From NCBI RefSeq assembly GCF_030652235.1, contig NZ_JAUSBA010000071.1, forward strand, positions 55,115 to 119,114: a stretch of 64,000 nucleotides of DNA, read 5' to 3'. This DNA is from Cypionkella sp. GTDB taxonomy: Bacteria; Pseudomonadota; Alphaproteobacteria; Rhodobacterales; Rhodobacteraceae. Below, one piece after another: positions 57,746 through 64,000 of the stretch; within the stretch, counting starts at the first letter, position 1; every line of letters begins with the position of its first letter. Below the pieces are notes generated by a model. The model made no database searches and had not been told where the DNA came from. It saw nothing but the letters and a program-made list of their open reading frames with translations. The translations under genes and the position numbers were made by a program.

Positions 57746-58030
57746 TCACTTGAGGGCTGTGACCGTCAGTTTCCCATTCACGCGATCGGCAGTGAACTCG
57801 ATCTCTTTGCCAACTTCCAGTTGCGCCAGCATTGTAGGATCGCCGAGCACGAATACCATGGTCATCGCCGGCATTTCGAGATCAACCAGATCTTCGTGAA
57901 TCAAGGTCACTTTCCCTGCCTTCTCGTCGATCTTCTTGACGGTGCCCTTGGTATACGTCGCGGCAAAGGCAGCTCCCGACAGGACGAGAGACATTATGCC
58001 GGCGGCGGCGATTGTGGTGAAGTTCTTCAT
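57746..58030 (-). CDS. cusF: CusF-like periplasmic copper chaperone
   Basis: 94 residues: a signal peptide ending at AFA, then the small beta-barrel of CusF with VKKIDEKAGKVTLIHEDLVDLEMPAMTMVFVLGD. The His and the MPAMTM Met residues match the Cu(I)/Ag(I) site of CusF (His and two Met); the cation-pi Trp of E. coli CusF is replaced by Val or Phe in this stretch. GGAGAA precedes the ATG. It is the last gene of a minus-strand run from the TolC-like gene, about 10 kb from cusBA. Confidence 0.92.
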   Translation of the reverse strand: MKNFTTIAAAGIMSLVLSGAAFAATYTKGTVKKIDEKAGKVTLIHEDLVDLEMPAMTMVFVLGDPTMLAQLEVGKEIEFTADRVNGKLTVTALK

Positions 58031-58053
58031 TTTTGTTTTCTCCAGTTTGAGGG

Positions 58054-58524
58054 TTAGTTGACGGCAACAGGGGTGAACATCCCGGCTTCGTAATGGCCGG
58101 GAATAAGGCAGGCGAACTCAAAGTCACCTGAATATGCAAAGGTCCAGATGATCGTTCCCTCTTTGCCCGGTTCAAGTCGAACGGCATTCGGGTCCTCATG
58201 TTCCATCTCGGGGAACTTCTCCATGAGAGCCTTGTGCTCTGCATTTTTCGGCATTGTGTCGAGCACGAATTCATGGGGGCTTTCGCCATCGTTGACGATG
58301 ACAAAGCGGATCGTCTCTCCTGCTTTGATCGCCAAGTCCCTCGGCTCATAGAGGTATTCACCATCCTCCGTTTCATACATCCGGACATTGATCGTACGGG
58401 TGACTTCGGCTTCGATTCCGGGGCGGCCCACTTCCATTTCATCGTGGGAATGTTCACCGGTTCCGGCAGCGAAAGCGGCGCTCGCAGTCATTAGTGTAGC
58501 AACAATAAGTGACAGAGATTTCAT
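58054..58524 (-). CDS. periplasmic cupredoxin (plastocyanin/azurin-like)
   Basis: 156 residues from the ATG at 58524 (AAGGAA upstream). A signal peptide ends at AFAAG, followed by a His/Glu/Met-rich head (EHSHDEMEVGRPG). The cupredoxin core has GETIRFVIVNDGESPHEFVLD and FEFACLIPGHYEAGM, which supplies the type-1 copper ligands His, Cys, His and Met. It binds copper and probably shuttles electrons or buffers metal. It is in line with multicopper oxidase 3 upstream and CusF downstream, with short gaps. Confidence 0.92.
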   Translation of the reverse strand: MKSLSLIVATLMTASAAFAAGTGEHSHDEMEVGRPGIEAEVTRTINVRMYETEDGEYLYEPRDLAIKAGETIRFVIVNDGESPHEFVLDTMPKNAEHKALMEKFPEMEHEDPNAVRLEPGKEGTIIWTFAYSGDFEFACLIPGHYEAGMFTPVAVN

Positions 58525-58559
58525 CGATGTTTCCTTGGTCTTGTTTGCTCGAGATTGTT

Positions 58560-59912
58560 TCAGGGCCTGCGCATAGCGGCAGGACTTGGTGTCAGGACAG
58601 TCTCGCCGCTGTCTCTGATGACGGGGGCCGGTACAGCACCGGTCCATTCGTAAGCCTCAGTTCCAGGCGGATTTTCATACCAACCAGGATCTGAGTAATC
58701 GTCGGGGGCAATGCCTTCCCGCACCTTAACAACCGAGAACATGCCGCCCATCTCGATGGGGCCGTGCGGGCCCCAGCCGGTCATCATCGGCACGGTGTTG
58801 GCCGGAATTTCCATGGACATCTCACCCATGTCGGCCATTCCCGCCGTACCCATCGGCATGTATTCGGGCTGATGTTTGCGGACCAATTCGGTCAGCTTGG
58901 TTTTGTCTGCCCCGATGAATGTCGGCACGTCATGACCCATGGCATTCATCGTGTGATGCGACTTGTGGCAATGGATAGCCCAATCGCCGAGGTGTACGGC
59001 GTCAAACTCATATGCGCGCATTGCACCCACTGGAATATCGATCGACACCTCGGGCCAGCGGGCTTCAGGGCGGACCCAGCCGCCATCAGTGCCGGTCACC
59101 TCAAAATCATAGCCATGCATGTGGATCGGATGGTTGGTCATGGTGAGGTTGCCAACTCGGACGCGAACACGGTCCCCTTGGTTCACGACCAACGGATCGA
59201 TGCCCGGGAAAACCCGACTGTTCCAGGTCCACAGGTTGAAATCCGTCATTTGCATGACCCGGGGCATGTAGGTGCCGGGGTCGATGTCATAGGCATTGAG
59301 CAGGAAGCAGAAGTCTCGGTCCACTCGCATCAAAGCTGGATCTTTGGGATGCACGATGAAAAGGCCCATCATGCCCATGGCCATTTGCACCATCTCGTCG
59401 GCATGAGGGTGATACATGAAGGTGCCGGATTTCACGAGGTCGAACTCGTAGACGTAGGTCTTGCCCGGAGGGATCGCTTTATGGCTCAAGCCGCCGACGC
59501 CATCCATCCCCGAGGGAAGGATCAAGCCGTGCCAGTGGACTGTGGTATGCTCCGGCAGCTTGTTTGTAACGAAAATACGGACACGATCACCTTCAACAGC
59601 TTCGATGGTCGGCCCGATCGACTGGCCGTTGTATCCCCAAAGATAGGCGATCATGCCTTCCGCGAGCTCACGCTCGACCGGCTCGGCAACAAGGTGAAAC
59701 TCCTTGATGTTGCCATTCATCCGGTACGGAAGGGTCCAGCCGTTGAGTGTAACGACGGGATTGTAGTCCACGCCGGATGTTGGAAGGATCGGTTTTTGGG
59801 TTTTTGCATCCGTCGCAACGGGAGCTTCGGGAAGGCCCATGTTGCTGGTTTGCGCCCAAGCGCCGGTGGCAACCAAAGTCGCGCCGGCGCCGATAAGTTG
59901 ACGTCTGTTCAT
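58560..59912 (-). CDS. multicopper oxidase 3, divergent type
   Basis: 450 residues from the ATG at 59912 (AGGAG upstream). Signal with NRRQLIGAGATLVATGAWA. Copper motifs: TVHWHGL, YHPHADEM, HPIHMHGYDFE and IHCHKSHHTMNAMGH. The last has the HCH and a Met ligand but an unusual KSHHTMNAMGH spacing. A Met-rich stretch near residues 350-375 (MADMGEMSMEIPANTVPMM) may hold copper. It differs clearly from oxidases 1 and 2 and resembles the copper-tolerance oxidases found beside cupredoxin and TolC-type genes. Part of the 57.7-61.6 kb minus-strand operon. Confidence 0.92.
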   Translation of the reverse strand: MNRRQLIGAGATLVATGAWAQTSNMGLPEAPVATDAKTQKPILPTSGVDYNPVVTLNGWTLPYRMNGNIKEFHLVAEPVERELAEGMIAYLWGYNGQSIGPTIEAVEGDRVRIFVTNKLPEHTTVHWHGLILPSGMDGVGGLSHKAIPPGKTYVYEFDLVKSGTFMYHPHADEMVQMAMGMMGLFIVHPKDPALMRVDRDFCFLLNAYDIDPGTYMPRVMQMTDFNLWTWNSRVFPGIDPLVVNQGDRVRVRVGNLTMTNHPIHMHGYDFEVTGTDGGWVRPEARWPEVSIDIPVGAMRAYEFDAVHLGDWAIHCHKSHHTMNAMGHDVPTFIGADKTKLTELVRKHQPEYMPMGTAGMADMGEMSMEIPANTVPMMTGWGPHGPIEMGGMFSVVKVREGIAPDDYSDPGWYENPPGTEAYEWTGAVPAPVIRDSGETVLTPSPAAMRRP

Positions 59913-59923
59913 CTGGTTTCTCC

Positions 59924-61393
59924 TCAATGACCTGCTGGTTCTTCCGCTGCGGCGGCTTCACCGCCGCCGCCTGCCGCCACTTCGCTGCCGCCGCCGTAAA
60001 GGACGGCAGTCATGTTCGCATCTGCGAGCCAAAAATCTCGTCGCGCCGAAGCTGCGAGCAAGTTTGATTGCATGCGCGCCCGGGTGTCCGCCAAGAGTTC
60101 AAAGGTGTTGGTGATCATGCCGTTATAGGACAGCAAGGCCTCTTCCTCGATTGTCTTGCGGAGCGGCAAGAGCGTATCGCGGTAGTGCCGGGCGATCTTG
60201 TGCGTGCCGGTCCATGCGATGTGTGCCGACCTCGCCTCGGAGCGCACATCGACCGCTTTCTTTGCGAGCTCGTGGGCGGCCTTCATATAGGCTACCTCGC
60301 CTTTTCTGAGCCGCGCCGCGCCATTATCAAAGATCGGAATCTCAAAGGCTATCTCAACGTCGACACTGTTTACTTGAGCCGAATGACGTTTTCCGTCTTC
60401 AAGTTCCCGCTCGATCTCGGTCCCGGCGGCAAGGGCGATATCCGACACGATGCGCGTTCGATCTGTCAATCGATACTCCAGGGCAATAGCTTCGAGTTCG
60501 AGCATCGCCGCAGCAAGATCGACCCTGCCTGCAAGGGCTTCAGCTTCAAAGCTGTTGCGGGTAGCGATTTTTGGCAGGCCCGGCAAAGAGTTTGGCACGT
60601 AGTAGTTCAGATCTGCACCGAAGAGACCGAGAACCCGCGTCAGGTCTTCTTTGGCAAGTTTTGCTGCAAGGTCAGCCTGCGCTTTTTGGCCCGAAAGTTC
60701 TGCGGCAAACGCATGTTCGCGGGCCTGATCGTCCCGGCCCAAATAACCGGTCTTGCCAAGTTCGGCAGCCAGTTCGGAAGCAGCATCAGCCGTTTCAAGT
60801 GTCTGGCCGATAAGACTTGCCGCTTCAAAGGCCGCAACAGCGTCGATCCATGCGCGTCTCGCCTCTGTTGCAACACGCAGCGTCTCCTGGGCAGCCGCAA
60901 GTTGGGCTTTCCTGAACCGGACGTCAGCAATGCGGTTGCGGCTCTTCTGGGTCGTCAGTGCAACCAAGCTGGCGGCAATGCCGCCTTCAACCGTGCGAAA
61001 ACCGTCAAGGCTCTTGCTGCCCAAACCGAGTATTCCAAAATGCAGGGACGGGTTCGGGGCAAGAGCGATCTGCCATGCGTCGGCGGCCGACAAACCCAGA
61101 TCGGCATATGCCGCCTGAAGTCCGCGATTGTTCAACAGTGCAATCTGCACCGCTGTGTCAGCCGAGATGGTTTTGCCTGCGACGAGTGCCGAAACGCGCT
61201 TGGTATTTGCCGCGACTTCTTCAGGCGTTTGCAGCCAGACGACGTCAGCACCCGTCGCGCGTTTGGTCGTGTTGGCGACCGAGCCGAAGCCAGCAGTCGG
61301 TGAAGAAAGTCGGGAGATGTCCGATGCCGGTGTGCATGCGGCCAGGAGCATCGCGCCCGACAAGACAAGCGAAAGGTTGCGGGACGCGGTCAT
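59924..61393 (-). CDS. TolC/CusC-like outer-membrane efflux lipoprotein
   Basis: 489 residues. A lipobox LLAAC (about residues 15-20) indicates a lipidated outer-membrane protein. Two repeats of the long helical TolC domain follow, with KTISADTAVQIALLNNRGLQAAYADLGLSAADAW near the start and IDNAARL-like GAARLRKGEVAYMKA late. The Ala/Gly/Glu-rich C-terminus is unusual. It could serve CusBA and the ABC efflux set, neither of which has an adjacent channel gene. Its start overlaps the small lipoprotein gene upstream (ATGA). Confidence 0.9.
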   Translation of the reverse strand: MTASRNLSLVLSGAMLLAACTPASDISRLSSPTAGFGSVANTTKRATGADVVWLQTPEEVAANTKRVSALVAGKTISADTAVQIALLNNRGLQAAYADLGLSAADAWQIALAPNPSLHFGILGLGSKSLDGFRTVEGGIAASLVALTTQKSRNRIADVRFRKAQLAAAQETLRVATEARRAWIDAVAAFEAASLIGQTLETADAASELAAELGKTGYLGRDDQAREHAFAAELSGQKAQADLAAKLAKEDLTRVLGLFGADLNYYVPNSLPGLPKIATRNSFEAEALAGRVDLAAAMLELEAIALEYRLTDRTRIVSDIALAAGTEIERELEDGKRHSAQVNSVDVEIAFEIPIFDNGAARLRKGEVAYMKAAHELAKKAVDVRSEARSAHIAWTGTHKIARHYRDTLLPLRKTIEEEALLSYNGMITNTFELLADTRARMQSNLLAASARRDFWLADANMTAVLYGGGSEVAAGGGGEAAAAEEPAGH

Positions 61394-61611
61394 TCGTCAC
61401 CTCCGGGTGCCTGACCATCATTGACAGCGCGCCAATTGGCCGGGTCCGTAACGGGCCTCGCGGTGTAAACCAGCTGAACGGATGGAATCGGTGTAGCTAC
61501 GCTGGTCGGAACGATCGCTGGTGCGACTGCACCTGGCTGTGGCAGTGGGACGGACTGAGCGCAAGCCGCCACCGCAAGCGGCAACAATGCCGCCGTAAGT
61601 CTGAAAAGCAT
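61390..61611 (-). CDS. small lipoprotein, 73 residues
   Basis: The N-terminus carries a lipobox (LPLAVAAC, Cys at 17), followed by a Pro/Val/Ala-rich linker and an acidic end (DGQAPGGDE). The stop overlaps the start of the TolC-like gene by four bases, which supports a real, coupled gene. No family recognised. Confidence 0.65.
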   Translation of the reverse strand: MLFRLTAALLPLAVAACAQSVPLPQPGAVAPAIVPTSVATPIPSVQLVYTARPVTDPANWRAVNDGQAPGGDE

Positions 61612-61697
61612 GAGATTTTCTGATCCTGTATATGTTTCTTGATCCCGCAGCTTGCTGCTGGGGCTTCAGGCGAACATGGTCACGCGATAGCGTGGGA

Positions 61698-62057
61698 TCA
61701 GACGATGGGCGGTCGGTGCAAACTCTCGGCACTCAGCGAGGCGCGGAGAAGATCACCGCGCAAGGTAGAAATTGCAGATGCTAGGTGCTGAAGACGAGCG
61801 CTAATTGACATAGACGCATCTACTGCGACGCAACTATGCTGCACGCAGCTTCGCTCTTCGGCCTCAGGATCTGCAGCGGTCTCGTGCTGACCTGCCGAAT
61901 GGCCATGCGGGGCAGACGGCTCCCCTTGGCTCGAATCGATGCAGTGCGATCCGTGTGAACCGTCATGATTCGCAAAGGCAATACTAGCCATTCCGGTCGC
62001 AAGGACCAGCATCAGGCACATTGCCCGTGATAGATACATGAACGCGTGATACATCAT
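61698..62057 (-). CDS. small secreted His/Cys protein with RPP tail
   Basis: 119 residues: a signal peptide (MCLMLVLATGMASIAFA), a His-rich stretch (NHDGSHGSHC, APHGHSAGQHE), two Cys in CVQHSCV, an amphipathic helix (ISARLQHLASAISTLRGDLL) and a tail ESLHRPPIV. It lies at the head of the minus-strand run to CusF, 86 bases before the small lipoprotein. Metal binding is suggested by composition. It shares its layout with the genes at 32482, 48275 and 53940. Confidence 0.6.
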   Translation of the reverse strand: MMYHAFMYLSRAMCLMLVLATGMASIAFANHDGSHGSHCIDSSQGEPSAPHGHSAGQHETAADPEAEERSCVQHSCVAVDASMSISARLQHLASAISTLRGDLLRASLSAESLHRPPIV

Positions 62058-62316
62058 GGCGCTTCTTAAGTCAGCGCACAGCCTCGGCTGTCAACCAACA
62101 ATTTTGTCAGGTGACTGATGTTGCTTGTCTTTGTCGCTATGTATCAGCAATAATTCGCCACATGGTACCATTGACGTAATAGACCGCGAATTTTCTGAGC
62201 AGTTCATCGGCCAGAGCGCCAACGCCGAACATCTGACGAACCCGAAGAGCGTTGCTTCGAGATTTCTGCCATTCGAATCGCTTATAGCTGCAGGGATCCT
62301 AGGACACACGCTGTTG

Positions 62317-62463
62317 CTAGCGCAACAACTGCCCAAGCTGGGCTTTCGCATCCGCGCGATTCCAGTCGAATGGTCCCTAAAGTCGACCGATTTCCCGTGT
62401 CGATTTGTCGATCACGAGTGTCGTCGGCAAGCCCACAAACCCGAAAGCCAACTACACGCGTAA
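62317..62463 (-). pseudogene. C-terminal remnant of a TlpA-like thioredoxin gene
   Basis: The minus strand reads AFGFVGLPTTLVIDKSTREIGRL, an in-frame TAG, then GPFDWNRADAKAQLGQLLR and a stop at 62317. This is the end of a TlpA/ResA-like domain (cis-Pro in GLPTT). The CxxC half is absent, a stop precedes it, and VQLNLY a little upstream is in another frame. The bases between it and 62057 hold no gene I can support. Confidence 0.7.
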
Positions 62464-62478
62464 AGGTTCAGCTGCACC

Positions 62479-62619
62479 TCAATCGTGCCCAGGCATGGCC
62501 GTCATCTGGGCATGTACTGCCTGAGATTGCTCACCAATAGAGAACAGACCGGGACCAAGCATCGCCAGCACATAGGCCGCGAGAACGAGAACTTTGACGG
62601 AGAGGACCAACTTGTTCAT
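62479..62619 (-). CDS. 46-residue secreted or membrane peptide
   Basis: A short frame: a basic start, one hydrophobic stretch (VLVLAAYVLAMLGPGLFSI) and a His/Met-containing end (AVHAQMTAMPGHD). Codon use fits the region. It lies just upstream of the TlpA remnant, so it may be a true small gene or the surviving signal region of that broken gene. No clear ribosome binding site. Confidence 0.4.
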   Translation of the reverse strand: MNKLVLSVKVLVLAAYVLAMLGPGLFSIGEQSQAVHAQMTAMPGHD

Positions 62620-62765
62620 GGAACTGTGGTTAGCAGCATGGTGCGGCAGAATTGTCAAAATTGCTAAACACTATCCAGCCTATCAGAAAGTTTACTGGAT
62701 GACCGAAGATTCGCAAAGAAGTGTTTGCTACACGAACAGGTGACGCCGATCAGGAGCCGCAAGTA

Positions 62766-63374
62766 ATGAAAATTCTTCTCGCCATAGCTGCAACACTGAG
62801 TTTGGCTGCCTGCGGGGCGGAACCGATCTGGGCGCCGGAGGACGCTGTTGTCGCATCACGCTACGCGCATCCCGGCCCGACTTCGGTAACACTCTACACC
62901 GTGCTCTCGACACGCAATGGCTCTGGTGCGCATGCGGGGCTTCTGATCAACGGCTCCCAGAGGGTCATGTTTGATCCCGCCGGAACATGGCGCCACCCCC
63001 GGCTTCCCGAGCGCAATGATGTGCATTTCGGTGTTACGCCAAAAATGGTTAATTTCTATATCGACTATCATGCGCGCGAGACTTTCGATGTGGTGGAGCA
63101 GACTGTCAAAGTTTCGCCCGAAGTAGCAGCACTTATCATGCAGCGGGCAATGGCTTATGGTGCCGTTCCAAAAGCGAACTGCACGATTGCGCTCTCTCGG
63201 GTCCTTGAAGGTGTCCCCGGCTTTGAAAGCTTGCCGATGACGTGGTTTCCCAAGCGGATGATGGAAGCTTTTGCTGATTTGCCCGGCGTCGAAACCCGCA
63301 AGATTACGGATGACGATGCAGACAACAATCATGGTGTTCTTCTGGTGCAAGCTGACGATCCGCGATTGGAGTAA
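62766..63374 (+). CDS. lipoprotein with a permuted papain-like (NlpC/P60) pattern
   Basis: 202 residues from the ATG at 62766 (AGGAG upstream). A lipobox LSLAAC puts the lipidated Cys at residue 17. The mature part has SVTLYTVLSTRNGSGAHAGLLING (His in GAHAG) and, 85 residues later, KANCTIALSRVL. The order His first, Cys later is that of circularly permuted NlpC/P60 hydrolases (YiiX group), which would give an amidase or peptidase in the envelope. This reading is by motif order only. The next gene follows after about 100 bases. Confidence 0.65.
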   Translation: MKILLAIAATLSLAACGAEPIWAPEDAVVASRYAHPGPTSVTLYTVLSTRNGSGAHAGLLINGSQRVMFDPAGTWRHPRLPERNDVHFGVTPKMVNFYIDYHARETFDVVEQTVKVSPEVAALIMQRAMAYGAVPKANCTIALSRVLEGVPGFESLPMTWFPKRMMEAFADLPGVETRKITDDDADNNHGVLLVQADDPRLE

Positions 63375-63473
63375 TCTTTGGGTGATCGGGCGCAAATCCA
63401 CCAAAGATTGATGGCTTGGATGCCTGCAGACCACTATACCTGCGTCAACGTGTGAACCACGAAGGACGAAAAC

Positions 63474-63941
63474 ATGCAGCTATCTCGACGCACCATGATC
63501 GGAGCAATGGGTTGGGCCATCAGCCTCGCCACCATGCCCGTTTGGGCTGAAACAGGCGCGAGCATCCACGTGGTCAAGGATCCGGGCTGCCCCTGCTGCA
63601 ATGATTGGATCGGCCACCTTCGCGAGAACGGCTTTGCCGTCAGCTTCGAAGAGCGCAGCCCTGAAGAACTGGCTGCATTCAAGCGCGTACGTGGCATCCC
63701 GGATGATCTTGTCTCGTGCCACACGGCGACGATCGGTGACTACACCATCGAAGGCCACGTCCCCGCCGCCGATATCCGTCGCTTGGCGGCCGAACGTCCA
63801 GCTGCAACCGGGCTCACCGTTCCAGGCATGCCCTTCGGCTCTCCCGGCATGGGGTCAGAGGCCGAGCGCGAAGCCTATGAAGTTCTTCTCGTCGGACTTG
63901 ACGGCAGCAGCAGCATCTTCACCAGCTATCCGGCCGCCTGA
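63474..63941 (+). CDS. DUF411 periplasmic metal-binding protein
   Basis: 155 residues from an ATG with GAAGGA upstream. A twin-Arg-like signal (SRRTMIGAMGWAISLATMPVWA), then the family core: VVKDPGCPCCNDWIGHLRENGF (Cys39, 41 and 42), GIPDDLVSCHTATIGDYTIEGHVPAADI and PGMPFGSPGM. DUF411 proteins bind copper and accompany copper-resistance genes; the CxCC, SCHT and Met residues are the likely ligands. Nothing is seen in the last 59 bases of the window. Confidence 0.93.
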   Translation: MQLSRRTMIGAMGWAISLATMPVWAETGASIHVVKDPGCPCCNDWIGHLRENGFAVSFEERSPEELAAFKRVRGIPDDLVSCHTATIGDYTIEGHVPAADIRRLAAERPAATGLTVPGMPFGSPGMGSEAEREAYEVLLVGLDGSSSIFTSYPAA

Positions 63942-64000
63942 CCTGGGTCAGGCAAGCGGGAACGCGCCAAAAGCACAGACTCTTCGCGGCGCGGCGCAGG

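Noticed and set aside
62125..62463. 112-codon plus-strand frame
   Set aside because: It runs antisense through the TlpA-like remnant and shows no family signature.

Overview
The window looks like a chromosomal or megaplasmid segment of a high-GC alphaproteobacterium, most likely Rhodobacterales. The grounds are base composition and codon use, Rhodobacter-like membrane proteins and lipoproteins, and FNR-type sites of the TTGAT-N4-ATCAA form. This placement is inferred; there is no rRNA or other phylogenetic marker here. I saw no tRNA, rRNA or CRISPR array. The dominant theme is defence against copper (possibly silver), built from several partly duplicated modules, interleaved with low-oxygen energy and nucleotide-salvage genes.

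Region by region. 1-4 kb: two L,D-transpeptidases (one cut by the window edge), a small membrane protein, and a two-component system divergent from a short EF-hand protein. 4.4-6.2 kb: a CueR-type MerR regulator and an MgtC/DUF4010 membrane protein. 6.3-11.3 kb: phosphoketolase (-), then an endonuclease/exonuclease/phosphatase-fold protein and a phospholipase D protein (+). 11.3-15.3 kb: multicopper oxidase 1 (-) divergent from a full-length EF-hand protein, a 34-residue membrane peptide, a frameshifted DUF302 gene and an MFS exporter. 15.3-17.4 kb: an ATP-grasp-like protein and polyphosphate kinase 2. 17.6-21.9 kb: a MacB/LolCDE-like ABC efflux set. 21.9-25.8 kb: an AMP-phosphorylase-like enzyme, PRPP synthetase and MBL/beta-CASP hydrolase operon. 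25.8-32.9 kb: a Spy-like protein, a YVTN propeller, a P1B ATPase with an unusual CPD motif, a CCGG peptide, a decayed ECF sigma gene next to an intact one with a cysteine-rich tail, and a small secreted protein. 33-39.4 kb: SRPBCC, DUF2933 and methyltransferase-like genes leading into a complete arginine deiminase set, with an exact FNR-type box upstream. 39.4-42.4 kb: a DUF6629-like membrane protein, a DUF305 protein and a putative nuclease. 42.4-54.3 kb: a CueR-type promoter and CopA ATPase, a frameshifted DsbA-like gene, YqaA-like and TlpA-like proteins, multicopper oxidase 2, CusA, CusB, a FixH/YtkA-like protein and small Cys/His secreted proteins. 54.3-57.5 kb: IS110-family debris, a small lipoprotein, a third L,D-transpeptidase and an AT-richer ABC membrane domain without its ATPase. 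57.7-64 kb: CusF, a cupredoxin, multicopper oxidase 3, a TolC-like lipoprotein, small secreted proteins, a TlpA remnant, a papain-like lipoprotein and a DUF411 protein.

How it fits together (inference from families): CueR and the cysteine-tailed sigma factor would sense copper. The two P1B ATPases would move Cu(I) out of the cytoplasm. The periplasmic oxidases, cupredoxin, CusF, EF-hand/Met-rich proteins and DUF411/DUF305 proteins would bind or oxidise it. CusAB with a TolC-type channel would expel it. The FNR-type boxes beside the arginine deiminase genes and oxidase 1 suggest that part of the block responds to oxygen limitation, when Cu(I) is most toxic. Several genes (DUF302, DsbA-like, second sigma, EF-hand 1, TlpA remnant) are broken, so the region is either under active turnover or carries single-base sequence errors.
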